A program made the position numbers and the translations under genes. Below, one piece after another: positions 8,384-16,672 of a stretch of 64,000 nucleotides of DNA. The stretch spans positions 248,001 to 312,000 of the forward strand of contig NZ_FRDJ01000001.1 in the NCBI RefSeq assembly GCF_900143265.1. Reading direction: 5' to 3'. The notes under the pieces are model-generated. The model was not told the DNA's origin and did no database searches. It saw only the letters and a list, made by a program, of their open reading frames with translations. The stretch comes from Fervidobacterium gondwanense DSM 13020. Lineage in GTDB: Bacteria > Thermotogota > Thermotogae > Thermotogales > Fervidobacteriaceae. Each line of letters begins with the position of its first letter. The first letter of the stretch is position 1.

Positions 8384-9524
8384 AGCGGAGCGGAGTTGAG
8401 TACAGAAGATATGAATAGGCTGTATAGTGAGCGTCACATCCCGGTTTTGTTGAACGAAGTTGTTGACAACTTAGTGTGGAAGCCGGACGGGGTGTACGTA
8501 GATTGTACGGTAGGAGAAGGGGGACACACCCAAGCGATAGCGGAGCGGATAGCAGCAAGTGGTGGTAAAGTTATTGGTTTAGACGTTGATAGCGAAGTGT
8601 TGCAGATAGCGGAGCGAAATCTGGAAGCCCACCCGAATGTCCAGCTCTTTAAATTCTCCTACGTTGAATTGCCCGTCTTGCTGAACCTATTGCAAGTCCA
8701 TAAAGTTGATGGACTTCTTGTTGATTTAGGGGTGTCTACCTACCAGCTTAAAGCAGAAGGTAGAGGTTTTTCGTTTAACCAAGACGAACCTCTCGATATG
8801 AGGATGAACCTCGAAAATGACTTGACCGCCTATGATGTTGTTAATACCTACCCGGAAGAAAAATTAGCCGATATTATATATTCATATGGCGAAGAGAATT
8901 TTGCGCGCAGGATCGCACGCTCCATTGTGCAGAGTAGGCCTATACATACCACTCGAGAACTTGTTGAAGCGATAAGACGCGCTTTGCCATACAAGGAAAT
9001 TCATGGTAGAAAAAGGCATTTTGCAACAAAAACATTCCAAGCAATTCGAATAGAAGTGAATAAAGAACTGGAAAATATAACGAAGTTTTTGTCTTTTGCT
9101 CCAGACTTTTTGTCACACGGAGGAAAGCTTGCAATAATATCGTTCCATTCACTTGAAGATAGGCTTGTTAAGCATGCGTTTAAGGATGATCCGAGACTAA
9201 AACCATTGGGAGATTTCATTGCACCAAGCTTGGAAGAAATATCAGTTAATCCAAGATCCAGGAGTGCAAAACTCAGAATAGCGGAGAGGGTATAGAGGAT
9301 TATTTCTTAGAAAGCTTTTTGTTTTCTTTTGTTTATTGAGTGTTTAAGATTAAAAAAGAACTTTCAGCGGAGAGGGTGTTTCTGCCATCTTTGTTTTTCG
9401 GCAGAGATTTTGGGTACTTAATTAAGGAACATATCAGCGGAGCGAAGGGGGATATGTAGTATGACACTTGTCAGGAGCAAGCGGAGAGAAGAAGCTCTGG
9501 AAGGTTTGCGTGAGGAGCGAAGGG
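8384..9524 (+). repeat. Cluster of AGCGGAG motifs
   Basis: The heptamer AGCGGAG occurs at 8384, 8539, 8608, 9280, 9366, 9436 and 9480, with overlapping GCGGAG at 8390 and a related GGAGCGAAGGG at 9514. Longer versions are AGCGGAGCGGA (8384, 8539), AGCGGAGCGAA (8608, 9436) and AGCGGAGAGGG (9280, 9366). Copies lie before rsmH, inside it, between rsmH and the ftsL-like gene, and inside that gene. Two or three overlap ribosome-binding positions. For a 40% GC sequence only about one GCGGAG per 10 kb per strand is expected. Function unknown. Confidence 0.6.
8411..9295 (+). CDS. rsmH: 16S rRNA m4C1402 methyltransferase RsmH (MraW)
   Basis: 294 aa. It N4-methylates cytidine 1402 of 16S rRNA using S-adenosylmethionine. 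Seen: HIPVLLNEVVD near the N-terminus, SAM motif DCTVGEGGHTQAI (about 33-45), LLVDLGVSTYQLK, RGFSF...EPLDMRM, RRALPYKEIHGRKRHFATKTFQAIRI and ISFHSLEDR near the end, all RsmH hallmarks. The ATG at 8411 aligns with the N-terminus I recall for Thermotoga MraW (M....RHIPV). Its own ribosome-binding site is weak. A TTG at 8396, preceded by AGCGGAGCGGAG, would add five residues and is a real alternative. It leads the rsmH-ftsL-ftsI cell-wall cluster, which here lacks mraZ and mur genes. Confidence 0.95.
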   Translation: MNRLYSERHIPVLLNEVVDNLVWKPDGVYVDCTVGEGGHTQAIAERIAASGGKVIGLDVDSEVLQIAERNLEAHPNVQLFKFSYVELPVLLNLLQVHKVDGLLVDLGVSTYQLKAEGRGFSFNQDEPLDMRMNLENDLTAYDVVNTYPEEKLADIIYSYGEENFARRIARSIVQSRPIHTTRELVEAIRRALPYKEIHGRKRHFATKTFQAIRIEVNKELENITKFLSFAPDFLSHGGKLAIISFHSLEDRLVKHAFKDDPRLKPLGDFIAPSLEEISVNPRSRSAKLRIAERV

Positions 9525-9727
9525 TTCTCGTAACTTTCAAACTTGTTTTACCATGGGTTTTACTACTTTCACTTATTGTCGTAACTTATGCTCTAAACGT
9601 CAAGACAGCCGAACTTTCGAGGCAGGTTGAGATGTACAGGAAGAACTTAGGCGTTTTAGAAGAACAGACAGAGGCACTTGATGTACAGATCTCGAAATTA
9701 ATCTTAGGACGTGATGTGGTAAATTGA
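9461..9727 (+). CDS. FtsL-like small cell-division protein
   Basis: 88 aa. A basic N-terminal tail (about 1-25, RSKRREEALEGLREERR), one membrane helix (about 27-45, LVLPWVLLLSLIVVTYAL) and a predicted coiled coil (about 48-80, TAELSRQVEMYRKNLGVLEEQTEAL). This is the architecture of FtsL, the divisome protein that scaffolds FtsB and FtsQ. FtsL diverges too much for sequence identification, so the call rests on layout plus position between rsmH and ftsI, the standard location. ATG at 9461 after GCGAAGGGGG. Its TGA stop overlaps the TTG start of ftsI, so the two are translationally coupled. Confidence 0.8.
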   Translation: MTLVRSKRREEALEGLREERRVLVTFKLVLPWVLLLSLIVVTYALNVKTAELSRQVEMYRKNLGVLEEQTEALDVQISKLILGRDVVN

Positions 9728-11493
9728 GCAGACTTCGCTACAAACTCGTATTAGTCTTACTAACAGCATTTATATCGTTCTTAAATCTAAAGGTATATAT
9801 TAATATCTCGACTAATCAGTATGCCGTTAAGAGCGTTACGCCTGCTCTACGCGGGAGCATTTATGACTCACGTGGCCGATTGTTAGCCACTAGTGAGATA
9901 GTGTACACCGCATACCTTGATTTAGATTATCTAAGAAGTTTTGCCGGTAATGGTTTCAAAAAGGATCCGGATTTTGTAAAGATGCTCATGAATTTTGGAA
10001 TTGCTGAAAAGATTTCCGAACTCGACAGCAGAAAGATCTTGCGCCTTGGAAGTGTCCAAAAAAGGGAAGAGGCTATCAAAAAGATTCCAACCATATATTT
10101 AAAATTCGTCTCGATAGAGCCGGAAGAAAGGCGGAACAGTATTTCAGATTTTGGGCTTTCAATGATTATCGGAAAGACAGATCAAAGATATGGAATATCT
10201 GGAGTTGAAGCGTACTTTGACAAGATATTGAGACCTGTAAGAAACGGTATAGTCCAGATGAATTACTCAGGTTTCTTGGGTAGAAGAATAAACACTTTGT
10301 CCATCGATCCTCAAAATGGAAAGAATGTGCGGATTACAATAGATAGTGGTCTCCAACGCGAACTGTACAAGCTCGCCAGTGATTACAAGGAAAAGAAGCA
10401 AGCAACAGAAGTTGGAATACTCATAATGGAAAGTAAGACAGGTAAACTCCGCGTAGCACTCACCACTCAAAGTTGGCCCACATACTACATGGGTTATATC
10501 GAACCGGGTTCTACGATAAAACCTATCCTCTTTGCATCAGCTATAGAGCTTGGGTTGGTCAACAGCGATAGCCATTTCTACTGCCCGGGTTACGTTCAGC
10601 CAATTGAAGGTCTTGATCTGAAAATAAAAGACCTCGAGGTGCATAAGGACATTAACCTCTACGATGGTTTAGTCCATTCTTGTAATGTTGCCTCCGTTTT
10701 AACGGTTAAGAAGATAGTCGATACATTCGGTACCGAAAAATTGTACGAAGTCCTCTCGTCATTCGGCTTTGGAAAAGAAACCGGAATAGAGCTTTCAGGA
10801 GAGATACCTGGCAAACTGAATCCACCCGACAAGTGGTACAGAGCTGACTGGGCATTTATTGGTATAGGCCAATCGATAGGTGTTACACCAATTCAGCTGC
10901 TCGCGGCTTTTAATACGATCGTAAACGATGGCGAATATGTCCAGCCAACGTTAGACGATGAGAAGGTCCCAAACAAGAAAAGACTCCTTTCGAAAAACAC
11001 CACTAACATAGTTAAAAATATGCTTTTTGATGTCGTAGAGAAAGGTACAGGTATCAATGCGAGAATTGAGGGAATCAAGATATTGGGAAAGACGGGAACG
11101 GCTCAGAAGAATCAGAAGAAAGACGTTACAGCGATCTTTGTCGGGCAAGTGTATTTAGATATACCCTATACTGTAATGGTATGGGTTGATTCACCGCAGA
11201 GTGAGAAGCTAAGCAGTATAGTCGCTGCACCGTTTTTCAAAGATGTGGTACTGAAAATCAAAGAATTTCAGGATAAATATGAGAAGAAAAACATCAGCGA
11301 TTTTTCCTCTCTTCCGGATATGAAAGGCTGGACACTTAAACATGTAAATGAATTTTTGAAGTCAAGCACAACAACGGACATAGCAGTTCGAATTCATTCG
11401 CGTGGCCTATATGTTTCCAACTATACATTATCAACCACGAACGAAGCAACGGTTATCGACCTGTGGTTAACACCCACCCCACCAATAGATTAA
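9724..11493 (+). CDS. ftsI: Penicillin-binding protein 2/FtsI, septal transpeptidase
   Basis: 589 aa. One N-terminal membrane helix (about 6-24), then the class B PBP dimerisation domain beginning RGSIYDSRGRLLA (about 43-55), then the transpeptidase domain. The active-site triad of motifs is intact: SxxK at 263-266 (STIK), SxN at 319-321 (SCN) and KTG at 456-458. The C-terminus (about 525-589, LPDMKGWTLKHVNEFL...) resembles one PASTA repeat. It crosslinks septal peptidoglycan outside the cytoplasmic membrane. The start is TTG at 9724, overlapping the ftsL-like stop as TTGA, with AGGACGTGG-type sequence upstream. Confidence 0.94.
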   Translation: MSRLRYKLVLVLLTAFISFLNLKVYINISTNQYAVKSVTPALRGSIYDSRGRLLATSEIVYTAYLDLDYLRSFAGNGFKKDPDFVKMLMNFGIAEKISELDSRKILRLGSVQKREEAIKKIPTIYLKFVSIEPEERRNSISDFGLSMIIGKTDQRYGISGVEAYFDKILRPVRNGIVQMNYSGFLGRRINTLSIDPQNGKNVRITIDSGLQRELYKLASDYKEKKQATEVGILIMESKTGKLRVALTTQSWPTYYMGYIEPGSTIKPILFASAIELGLVNSDSHFYCPGYVQPIEGLDLKIKDLEVHKDINLYDGLVHSCNVASVLTVKKIVDTFGTEKLYEVLSSFGFGKETGIELSGEIPGKLNPPDKWYRADWAFIGIGQSIGVTPIQLLAAFNTIVNDGEYVQPTLDDEKVPNKKRLLSKNTTNIVKNMLFDVVEKGTGINARIEGIKILGKTGTAQKNQKKDVTAIFVGQVYLDIPYTVMVWVDSPQSEKLSSIVAAPFFKDVVLKIKEFQDKYEKKNISDFSSLPDMKGWTLKHVNEFLKSSTTTDIAVRIHSRGLYVSNYTLSTTNEATVIDLWLTPTPPID

Positions 11494-11634
11494 TAATGAC
11501 TTCTTGTTCATCAATATCTACGATTTACAAAATAGTTACACAATTTTCACCATGAAAATTCCTTATTTGATAAAATATCCAATGTATATTGCCGTAGATT
11601 GCAGGTAAAATAAAGTCCACTAAGGACGCCTGCA

Positions 11635-11724
11635 GGAGGCACAGAAGGTTGGAACTGCTCAGCACTTCATATAGTGTGGCAGTTTTTGTATCCTTCTGTA
11701 TGCCTCGAAAAGAGGCATTTTTTA
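11635..11724 (+). promoter_or_regulatory. Ribosomal protein L10 leader with terminator/antiterminator
   Basis: A long stem pairs GAGGCACAGAAGG (11636-11648) with CCTTCTGtaTGCCTC (11692-11706), enclosing an inner hairpin AACTGC..GCAGTT. The last part, ATGCCTC (11700-11706), can instead pair with GAGGCAT (11712-11718) to form a terminator followed by TTTTTTATTT. The two folds are mutually exclusive. This is the layout of the L10 leader family (Rfam L10_leader), in which the L10-L12 complex binds its own mRNA and controls rplJL expression. Confidence 0.85.
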
Positions 11725-11744
11725 TTTCTATGGGAGGTGAAGAT

Positions 11745-12287
11745 GTGCTTAGAAGACCTGAAAAGGAGCAGTTAGTTAGTGAATTGACAGAAGAGTTTAA
11801 AGGTGCTTCCTTGGTTCTTTTTACCGATTTCACAGGACTGAGCGTTGCACAGATGACCAAACTTAGAAGAGCTTTAAGAGAGAGGTTCGGAAACGACGCG
11901 AGGCTCACAGTTGTAAAGAACACACTTTTGAGAATGGCTCTTAAGGATGCAGAGTACGATGTTGAACACGAAAAAGTATTCTTCGGACCAACAGCTGTAC
12001 TCTACGTCAAAGCCGGTGACCCCGTTGAAGCTATAAAAGTTTTCTACAACTTCGTAAAAGAGAACAAGGGTACGCCTGTCTGCAAGGGATTGTATCTCGA
12101 GAAGAAGTTCTTCGCGGGCGAACAGCTTGAAGACCTTTCAAAGCTTCCTTCAAGAGAGCAGCTCCTCGCAATGGTCGTTGGTGGTATCCAAGGTCCAATC
12201 AGAGGGCTTGTCAATTCTCTCGCAGGTGTGCTTAGAAGTGTGCTTTACGCTCTTAACGCAATTAAGGAAAAGAAAGAAAATCAGTAA
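11745..12287 (+). CDS. rplJ: 50S ribosomal protein L10
   Basis: 180 aa. L10 anchors the L7/L12 stalk to the large ribosomal subunit. Seen: LRRPEKEQLVSELTEEFKGA, LVLFTDFTGLSVAQMTKLRRALRE, then TVVKNTLLRMAL, LPSREQLLAMVVGGIQGP and the C-terminal stalk helix that carries L12 dimers. The GTG at 11745 is chosen since AGGAGGTGAAGAT-like sequence (GGGAGGTGAAGAT) precedes it and homologues start there. Upstream in-frame codons back to 11649 lie inside the structured leader. The usual rplK-rplA pair is not upstream; ftsI is. Confidence 0.97.
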   Translation: MLRRPEKEQLVSELTEEFKGASLVLFTDFTGLSVAQMTKLRRALRERFGNDARLTVVKNTLLRMALKDAEYDVEHEKVFFGPTAVLYVKAGDPVEAIKVFYNFVKENKGTPVCKGLYLEKKFFAGEQLEDLSKLPSREQLLAMVVGGIQGPIRGLVNSLAGVLRSVLYALNAIKEKKENQ

Positions 12288-12343
12288 GTGGTAAGAAAAA
12301 TCAAACCTTAAGGAAGGTTCAAAACTTATAGGAGGTGTATATT

Positions 12344-12730
12344 ATGACATTGGAAGAACTCGTAAAAGCTATTGAGTCTTTGACGGTTGCAGAACTTGCG
12401 GAACTCGTTAAGATGCTCGAAGAAAGATTTGGCGTAAGCGCAGCAGCTCCAGTAATGGCAGCAATGCCAGTGGCAGCAGCGGCAGCACCAGCAGCGGCAG
12501 TAGAAGAAAAGGATACATTTGACGTTCTCCTCAAGAGCTTCGGTGCAAAGAAAGTCGAAGTCATCAAAGTTGTAAGAGAAATCACAGGACTTGGCCTTAA
12601 GGAAGCAAAAGACCTTGTTGAAAAAGCAGGCGCAGCAGATGCATTCATTAAACAGGGTGTAAAGAAGGAAGAAGCAGAAGACATCAAGAAGAAGATTACA
12701 GAAGTCGGCGGAGAAGTTGAAATAAAGTAA
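12344..12730 (+). CDS. rplL: 50S ribosomal protein L7/L12
   Basis: 128 aa. N-terminal dimerisation domain [32 protein letters not shown], an Ala/Pro/Met hinge (about 34-52), and the C-terminal factor-binding domain [37 protein letters not shown], ending in GGEVEIK. It recruits and stimulates translation factors. ATG at 12344 after AGGAGGTG. The GTG at 12335 lies inside that ribosome-binding site and is rejected as start. Confidence 0.98.
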   Translation: MTLEELVKAIESLTVAELAELVKMLEERFGVSAAAPVMAAMPVAAAAAPAAAVEEKDTFDVLLKSFGAKKVEVIKVVREITGLGLKEAKDLVEKAGAADAFIKQGVKKEEAEDIKKKITEVGGEVEIK

Positions 12731-12762
12731 CAGATTTTTCTAAACAAAGAATATTATGTATC

Positions 12763-12799
12763 AAACCCCGCACAAGACTGTACAGTGCGGGGTTTTTGT
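12763..12799 (+). terminator. Terminator/attenuator between rplL and rpoB
   Basis: 11-bp perfect stem AAACCCCGCAC (12763-12773) and GTGCGGGGTTT (12785-12795) followed by TTGTG. In other bacteria a leaky terminator at this place lowers rpoBC expression relative to rplJL. Partial read-through is likely but not shown by sequence. Confidence 0.85.
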
Positions 12800-13010
12800 G
12801 TTTTAATATATAATTGGCATATTATTGACCTCATAATCTGTGATTTCTGCCACAAGTAGTTCAGATATCGCTTAAAAACACAATCCTTGAAATTTGCCGT
12901 TCATAAGTAAGGCATTTTTTCTGACGGCTTTTTATTTTTTGAGCAATTCTTTTCCCCCTCAAAATGTAATTGCCAACCACTTACGTATCGACACTAAGGA
13001 AGAGGTGATC
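12800..13010 (+). other. Leader upstream of rpoB
   Basis: About 210 bases with no gene. GCC(GT) at 12896-12900 can pair weakly with GGC (12911-12913, then six T) or with ACGGC (12924-12928, then TTTTTATTTTTT). These are two short mutually exclusive hairpins with U-tracts, possibly a second attenuator; stems are only 4-5 bp. The ribosome-binding site of rpoB, GAAGAGGTGATC, closes the region. No clear promoter was identified. Confidence 0.35.
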
Positions 13011-16000
13011 GTGTTGAAAACCTATCAAGTTGGTAAGAGAACAAGGTATTCCTTCGGCAGGGTAGATGAGATTATTGAAGTCCCCGACCTCGTGGAAATC
13101 CAGCACAAATCCTTCAAGGAGCTCTTAGACAAGGGCATTTTGCGCATTCTCAAGAAGTTCAGTCCCATCACATCAGCAAAGACAGAAGGTCGACGCGAAA
13201 AAGGTTTTAGTCTCGAATTCGTTGGATTTCGTGTGGGAGAACCACTTCACTCTGTTGAGGAATGTAAACAGAGACTTTTAACATATGTTGCCCCATTCTA
13301 TGCAACAGTCCGCGTGACAGATCTTTCAACCGGTGAAATGCGTGAAGAGGAAGTTAGTCTCGGTAATTATCCAATCATGACCCAAAACCAAACATTTGTT
13401 ATAAATGGTGTTGAAAGAGTTGTGGTGAGCCAGCTCGTCAGGAGTCCTGGCGTGTACTTTGTAGAAGAGCCTACAAAGAACATCGGTTCGAAACCAATAT
13501 ATTTAGCTCACTTCTTGCCGGTAAGAGGTGTTTGGCTCGAAATATTACTCAACCTCAACGATGAAACGCTATACGCTCGAATAGATAGAAGAAAGAAACT
13601 GAATCTTTTCTTGGTTTTGAAGACCTTAGGTTACCAAAATGACTTGGATATTCTTTCGTTGTTCCCAAGCTACATAGATGTTGAAGATGACTATACTTTA
13701 AAACATTCCGAAGGAATAATCATTTTGGAAAATGTTGTTTCCAAATCAGGTGACATCCTTGCGGAAAAAGGTTCTATACTTACCCCTACACTTATAGATG
13801 TGTTGCGTGAACATGGAATAGATAAGATAAAAGTTGTTAACAAGTACATTTTTAAGACATATGCGAAACTGAAAGAACGCCTGAAAATGCCGTTAGAGGA
13901 AAATATAAGCGAGCTGAGGGCGTATATGGAAATATACAAGGAACTGCGCCCTGGCGAAGTATTCAGATACAATGCAGCCAAGTCTTACTGGAACAACCTT
14001 TACTTCAACGATGAGCGCTTTGAGTTGACAGAAGTCGGACGTTATAAGATGAACAAGAAACTTACAAATAGCTACAGAAAGTTCCTTGTAGAAATTGAAA
14101 ATAGATCCCCGAAGAGCGTTGAGAATATAGAGTACAACGAGAACTCCAATGCCTTGACACCGATGGATATAGTACTCGTTGTAAGAATGCTTCTTGATGT
14201 AGAGAAACATCCAGAAACTCTTGATACGAAAGACCATTTGGCGAATAAGAGAGTTAAAGATGTCGGTGAACTGATAGGCTCTGAATTTGAAAGAGCGTTC
14301 TCTAAGTCGGTCCACCAGATACAAGAAAAGCTTGCAACTTACACAAGCTTAGATAAGATTTCTATTCCAAGTCTTATAAACCTTAGAAATGTAATCGCTT
14401 CTTTGAACAGTTTCTTTGCCACGAATCCGCTGTCTCAGTTCATGGACCAAGTAAACCCGATCGCTGAATTGACACACAAAAGAAGGCTTACGGCTGTTGG
14501 TCCTGGCGGTTTGAAGAGAGAAAGGGCGAGGTTCGAAGTTCGTGACGTTCACCACTCGCATTATGGAAGAATGTGTCCGATCGAAACGCCAGAAGGTGGA
14601 AATATAGGTCTTATTACATCGCTTTCTGTTTATGCGACAACCGATAAGTTTGGTTTCTTGGTAACACCGTACAGACGCGTTGTGAACGGTAAGATTACAA
14701 ATGAAGTTGTCTATCTCGCAGCGGACGAAGAAGAAAATTACAAAATTGCATCATCAACAATTGCAAGAAATGATGAAGGCAACATTCTCCAAGAGAGAGT
14801 GCCGGTCAGGTACCTCGAAAAGATTGTCTACGTGCATAGAGACGAGGTTGAATTCGTCGATATTTCACCAAAACAAATCGTCAGCGTCACAACTGCTCTT
14901 ATTCCGTTCCTTGAACACGATGACGCTAACCGTGCCCTTATGGGTTCAAACATGCAAAGGCAGGCTGTTCCTCTCATAAAACCGCAAGCACCTCTCGTAG
15001 GAACTGGAATGGAATATCCTGCAGCTATCTACTCAGGACATGTGGTACTGGCGAAAAACGATGGAATAGTTAAAAAAGTCGACGGAAGGAAAATAATTGT
15101 CCACAGAACGGATGAAAACGGTAACCCAATGTACGATAGAAACGGTAACCCGGTTATAGATGAGTACACATTGTTGAAGTACGTGAGATCTAACCAAGAC
15201 ACATGCATCAACCAAAAACCTATAGTAGACGCTGGAGAGTTCGTCAAGAAGGGCACGCCGATAGCCGATGGCCCAGCGACAGATAACGGAGAACTTGCAC
15301 TCGGTAGGAACGTGTTAGTCGCGTTCTTGCCATGGGAAGGCTACAACTTTGAAGACGCTATACTCGTAAGCGAAGAGCTCCTTGAAGACGATGCATTCAC
15401 ATCTGTACACGTTGAAGTTTACGAAACAACGGCACGCGAAACGCGAGTCGGTCCAGAGGAAATAACCTCAGAAATACCCAACGTTTCAAAAGAAAACCTC
15501 AGAAATCTCGATGAGAACGGAATAATAAGGATAGGTGCTTACGTTGGTAAGCAGAAATACTTTACATCGCAAGACATCCTTGTTGGTAAAGTAACACCAA
15601 AAGGTGAAAGCGACGCAAGTCCTGAAGAAAAGATAATGAGATCCGTCTTCGGTGAAAAAGGTAAAGACGTTAAAGATTCTTCATTGAGAGTCCCACACGG
15701 CGTTGAAGGAAGAATCATTGGCGTTCACGTGTTCCATAAGGAAGAAGTTGGAGACTTAGGACCTGGTGTGAATACGCTTGTTAGAGTCTATCTGGCAACT
15801 AGGAAACCGCTTGACGTTGGTGATAAGCTCGCAGGTAGGCACGGTAACAAAGGTGTTGTATCGATGATATTACCGAAAGAAGACATGCCGTTCTTACCAG
15901 ACGGAACTCCGGTCCAAATAGTGCTCAGTCCACTTGGCGTTCCATCACGTATGAACATCGGTCAGGTGCTTGAGACATCTCTCGGTTGGCTTGCCAAGTT

Positions 16001-16562
16001 GACGAACAGGCACTTCGCGACGCCAGTGTTTGACGGTGCAAAAGAAGATCAAATTTTGCCTGAACTGTACAAAGTAAGGGAACAGCTCAACTTGCACCAT
16101 GGTGATGATCCAGCAAATCCTACGGGTAAGGTGATTTTGAGAGATGGAAGGACGGGTAAAGAATTCGATTCACCTGTGCTCGTCGGCTATATGTACATTA
16201 TGAAGCTCATACACATAGCAAGAGACAAGATACACGCACGCGCAACAGGTCCATACTCACTTATTCACCAACAACCACTCGGTGGTAAGGCTCAATTCGG
16301 TGGTCAAAGGTTCGGTGAAATGGAAGTTTGGGCACTTGAAGCTTACGGAGCATCCTACACGCTGAATGAAATGCTCACGGTAAAAAGTGATGATATCAGA
16401 GGTCGTACAGAAGTTTACAAGGCAATCATGAAAGGCAAGAACTTGCCAGAACCAGGATTGCCAGAAAGCTTCAAAGTTCTTGTCAGAGAATTGAAAGGTC
16501 TTGCTTTGGATGTGCGTGTCTACGATGAGCATGGAAATGAAATAGATGTCGAAAAGCTATAA
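13011..16562 (+). CDS. rpoB: RNA polymerase beta subunit
   Basis: 1183 aa. Starts [17 protein letters not shown], as expected for Thermotogae RpoB. Contains the rifampicin-pocket segment [24 protein letters not shown] (about 476-500), [24 protein letters not shown], the [13 protein letters not shown] motif with active-site lysines, and the C-terminal clamp anchor [24 protein letters not shown]. With RpoC it forms the catalytic core of transcription. The GTG at 13011 is used; the adjacent TTG at 13014 has slightly better spacing from GAGGTG. Residue 494 is Thr where Escherichia coli has Ser531. Shorter than most proteobacterial RpoB (about 1340). Confidence 0.97.
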   Translation: MLKTYQVGKRTRYSFGRVDEIIEVPDLVEIQHKSFKELLDKGILRILKKFSPITSAKTEGRREKGFSLEFVGFRVGEPLHSVEECKQRLLTYVAPFYATVRVTDLSTGEMREEEVSLGNYPIMTQNQTFVINGVERVVVSQLVRSPGVYFVEEPTKNIGSKPIYLAHFLPVRGVWLEILLNLNDETLYARIDRRKKLNLFLVLKTLGYQNDLDILSLFPSYIDVEDDYTLKHSEGIIILENVVSKSGDILAEKGSILTPTLIDVLREHGIDKIKVVNKYIFKTYAKLKERLKMPLEENISELRAYMEIYKELRPGEVFRYNAAKSYWNNLYFNDERFELTEVGRYKMNKKLTNSYRKFLVEIENRSPKSVENIEYNENSNALTPMDIVLVVRMLLDVEKHPETLDTKDHLANKRVKDVGELIGSEFERAFSKSVHQIQEKLATYTSLDKISIPSLINLRNVIASLNSFFATNPLSQFMDQVNPIAELTHKRRLTAVGPGGLKRERARFEVRDVHHSHYGRMCPIETPEGGNIGLITSLSVYATTDKFGFLVTPYRRVVNGKITNEVVYLAADEEENYKIASSTIARNDEGNILQERVPVRYLEKIVYVHRDEVEFVDISPKQIVSVTTALIPFLEHDDANRALMGSNMQRQAVPLIKPQAPLVGTGMEYPAAIYSGHVVLAKNDGIVKKVDGRKIIVHRTDENGNPMYDRNGNPVIDEYTLLKYVRSNQDTCINQKPIVDAGEFVKKGTPIADGPATDNGELALGRNVLVAFLPWEGYNFEDAILVSEELLEDDAFTSVHVEVYETTARETRVGPEEITSEIPNVSKENLRNLDENGIIRIGAYVGKQKYFTSQDILVGKVTPKGESDASPEEKIMRSVFGEKGKDVKDSSLRVPHGVEGRIIGVHVFHKEEVGDLGPGVNTLVRVYLATRKPLDVGDKLAGRHGNKGVVSMILPKEDMPFLPDGTPVQIVLSPLGVPSRMNIGQVLETSLGWLAKLTNRHFATPVFDGAKEDQILPELYKVREQLNLHHGDDPANPTGKVILRDGRTGKEFDSPVLVGYMYIMKLIHIARDKIHARATGPYSLIHQQPLGGKAQFGGQRFGEMEVWALEAYGASYTLNEMLTVKSDDIRGRTEVYKAIMKGKNLPEPGLPESFKVLVRELKGLALDVRVYDEHGNEIDVEKL

Positions 16563-16672
16563 TATATTGTTCAAAACACGAGTCTTTTAAAAGGCGCTTG
16601 TAAATAGTAACTTCTTAATCGGAAAGCGAACCGTTTAACTTTTTTACCCGACGTTAAGAGGAGGGAAAATGA

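Noticed and set aside
12319-12747. 142-codon minus-strand frame with Ala-rich stretch
   Set aside because: Mirror of the Ala-rich hinge of L7/L12.
12894-13010. N-terminal extension of RpoB
   Set aside because: The in-frame codons lie in U-rich leader sequence upstream of a clear ribosome-binding site; homologues begin at the GTG/TTG near 13011.
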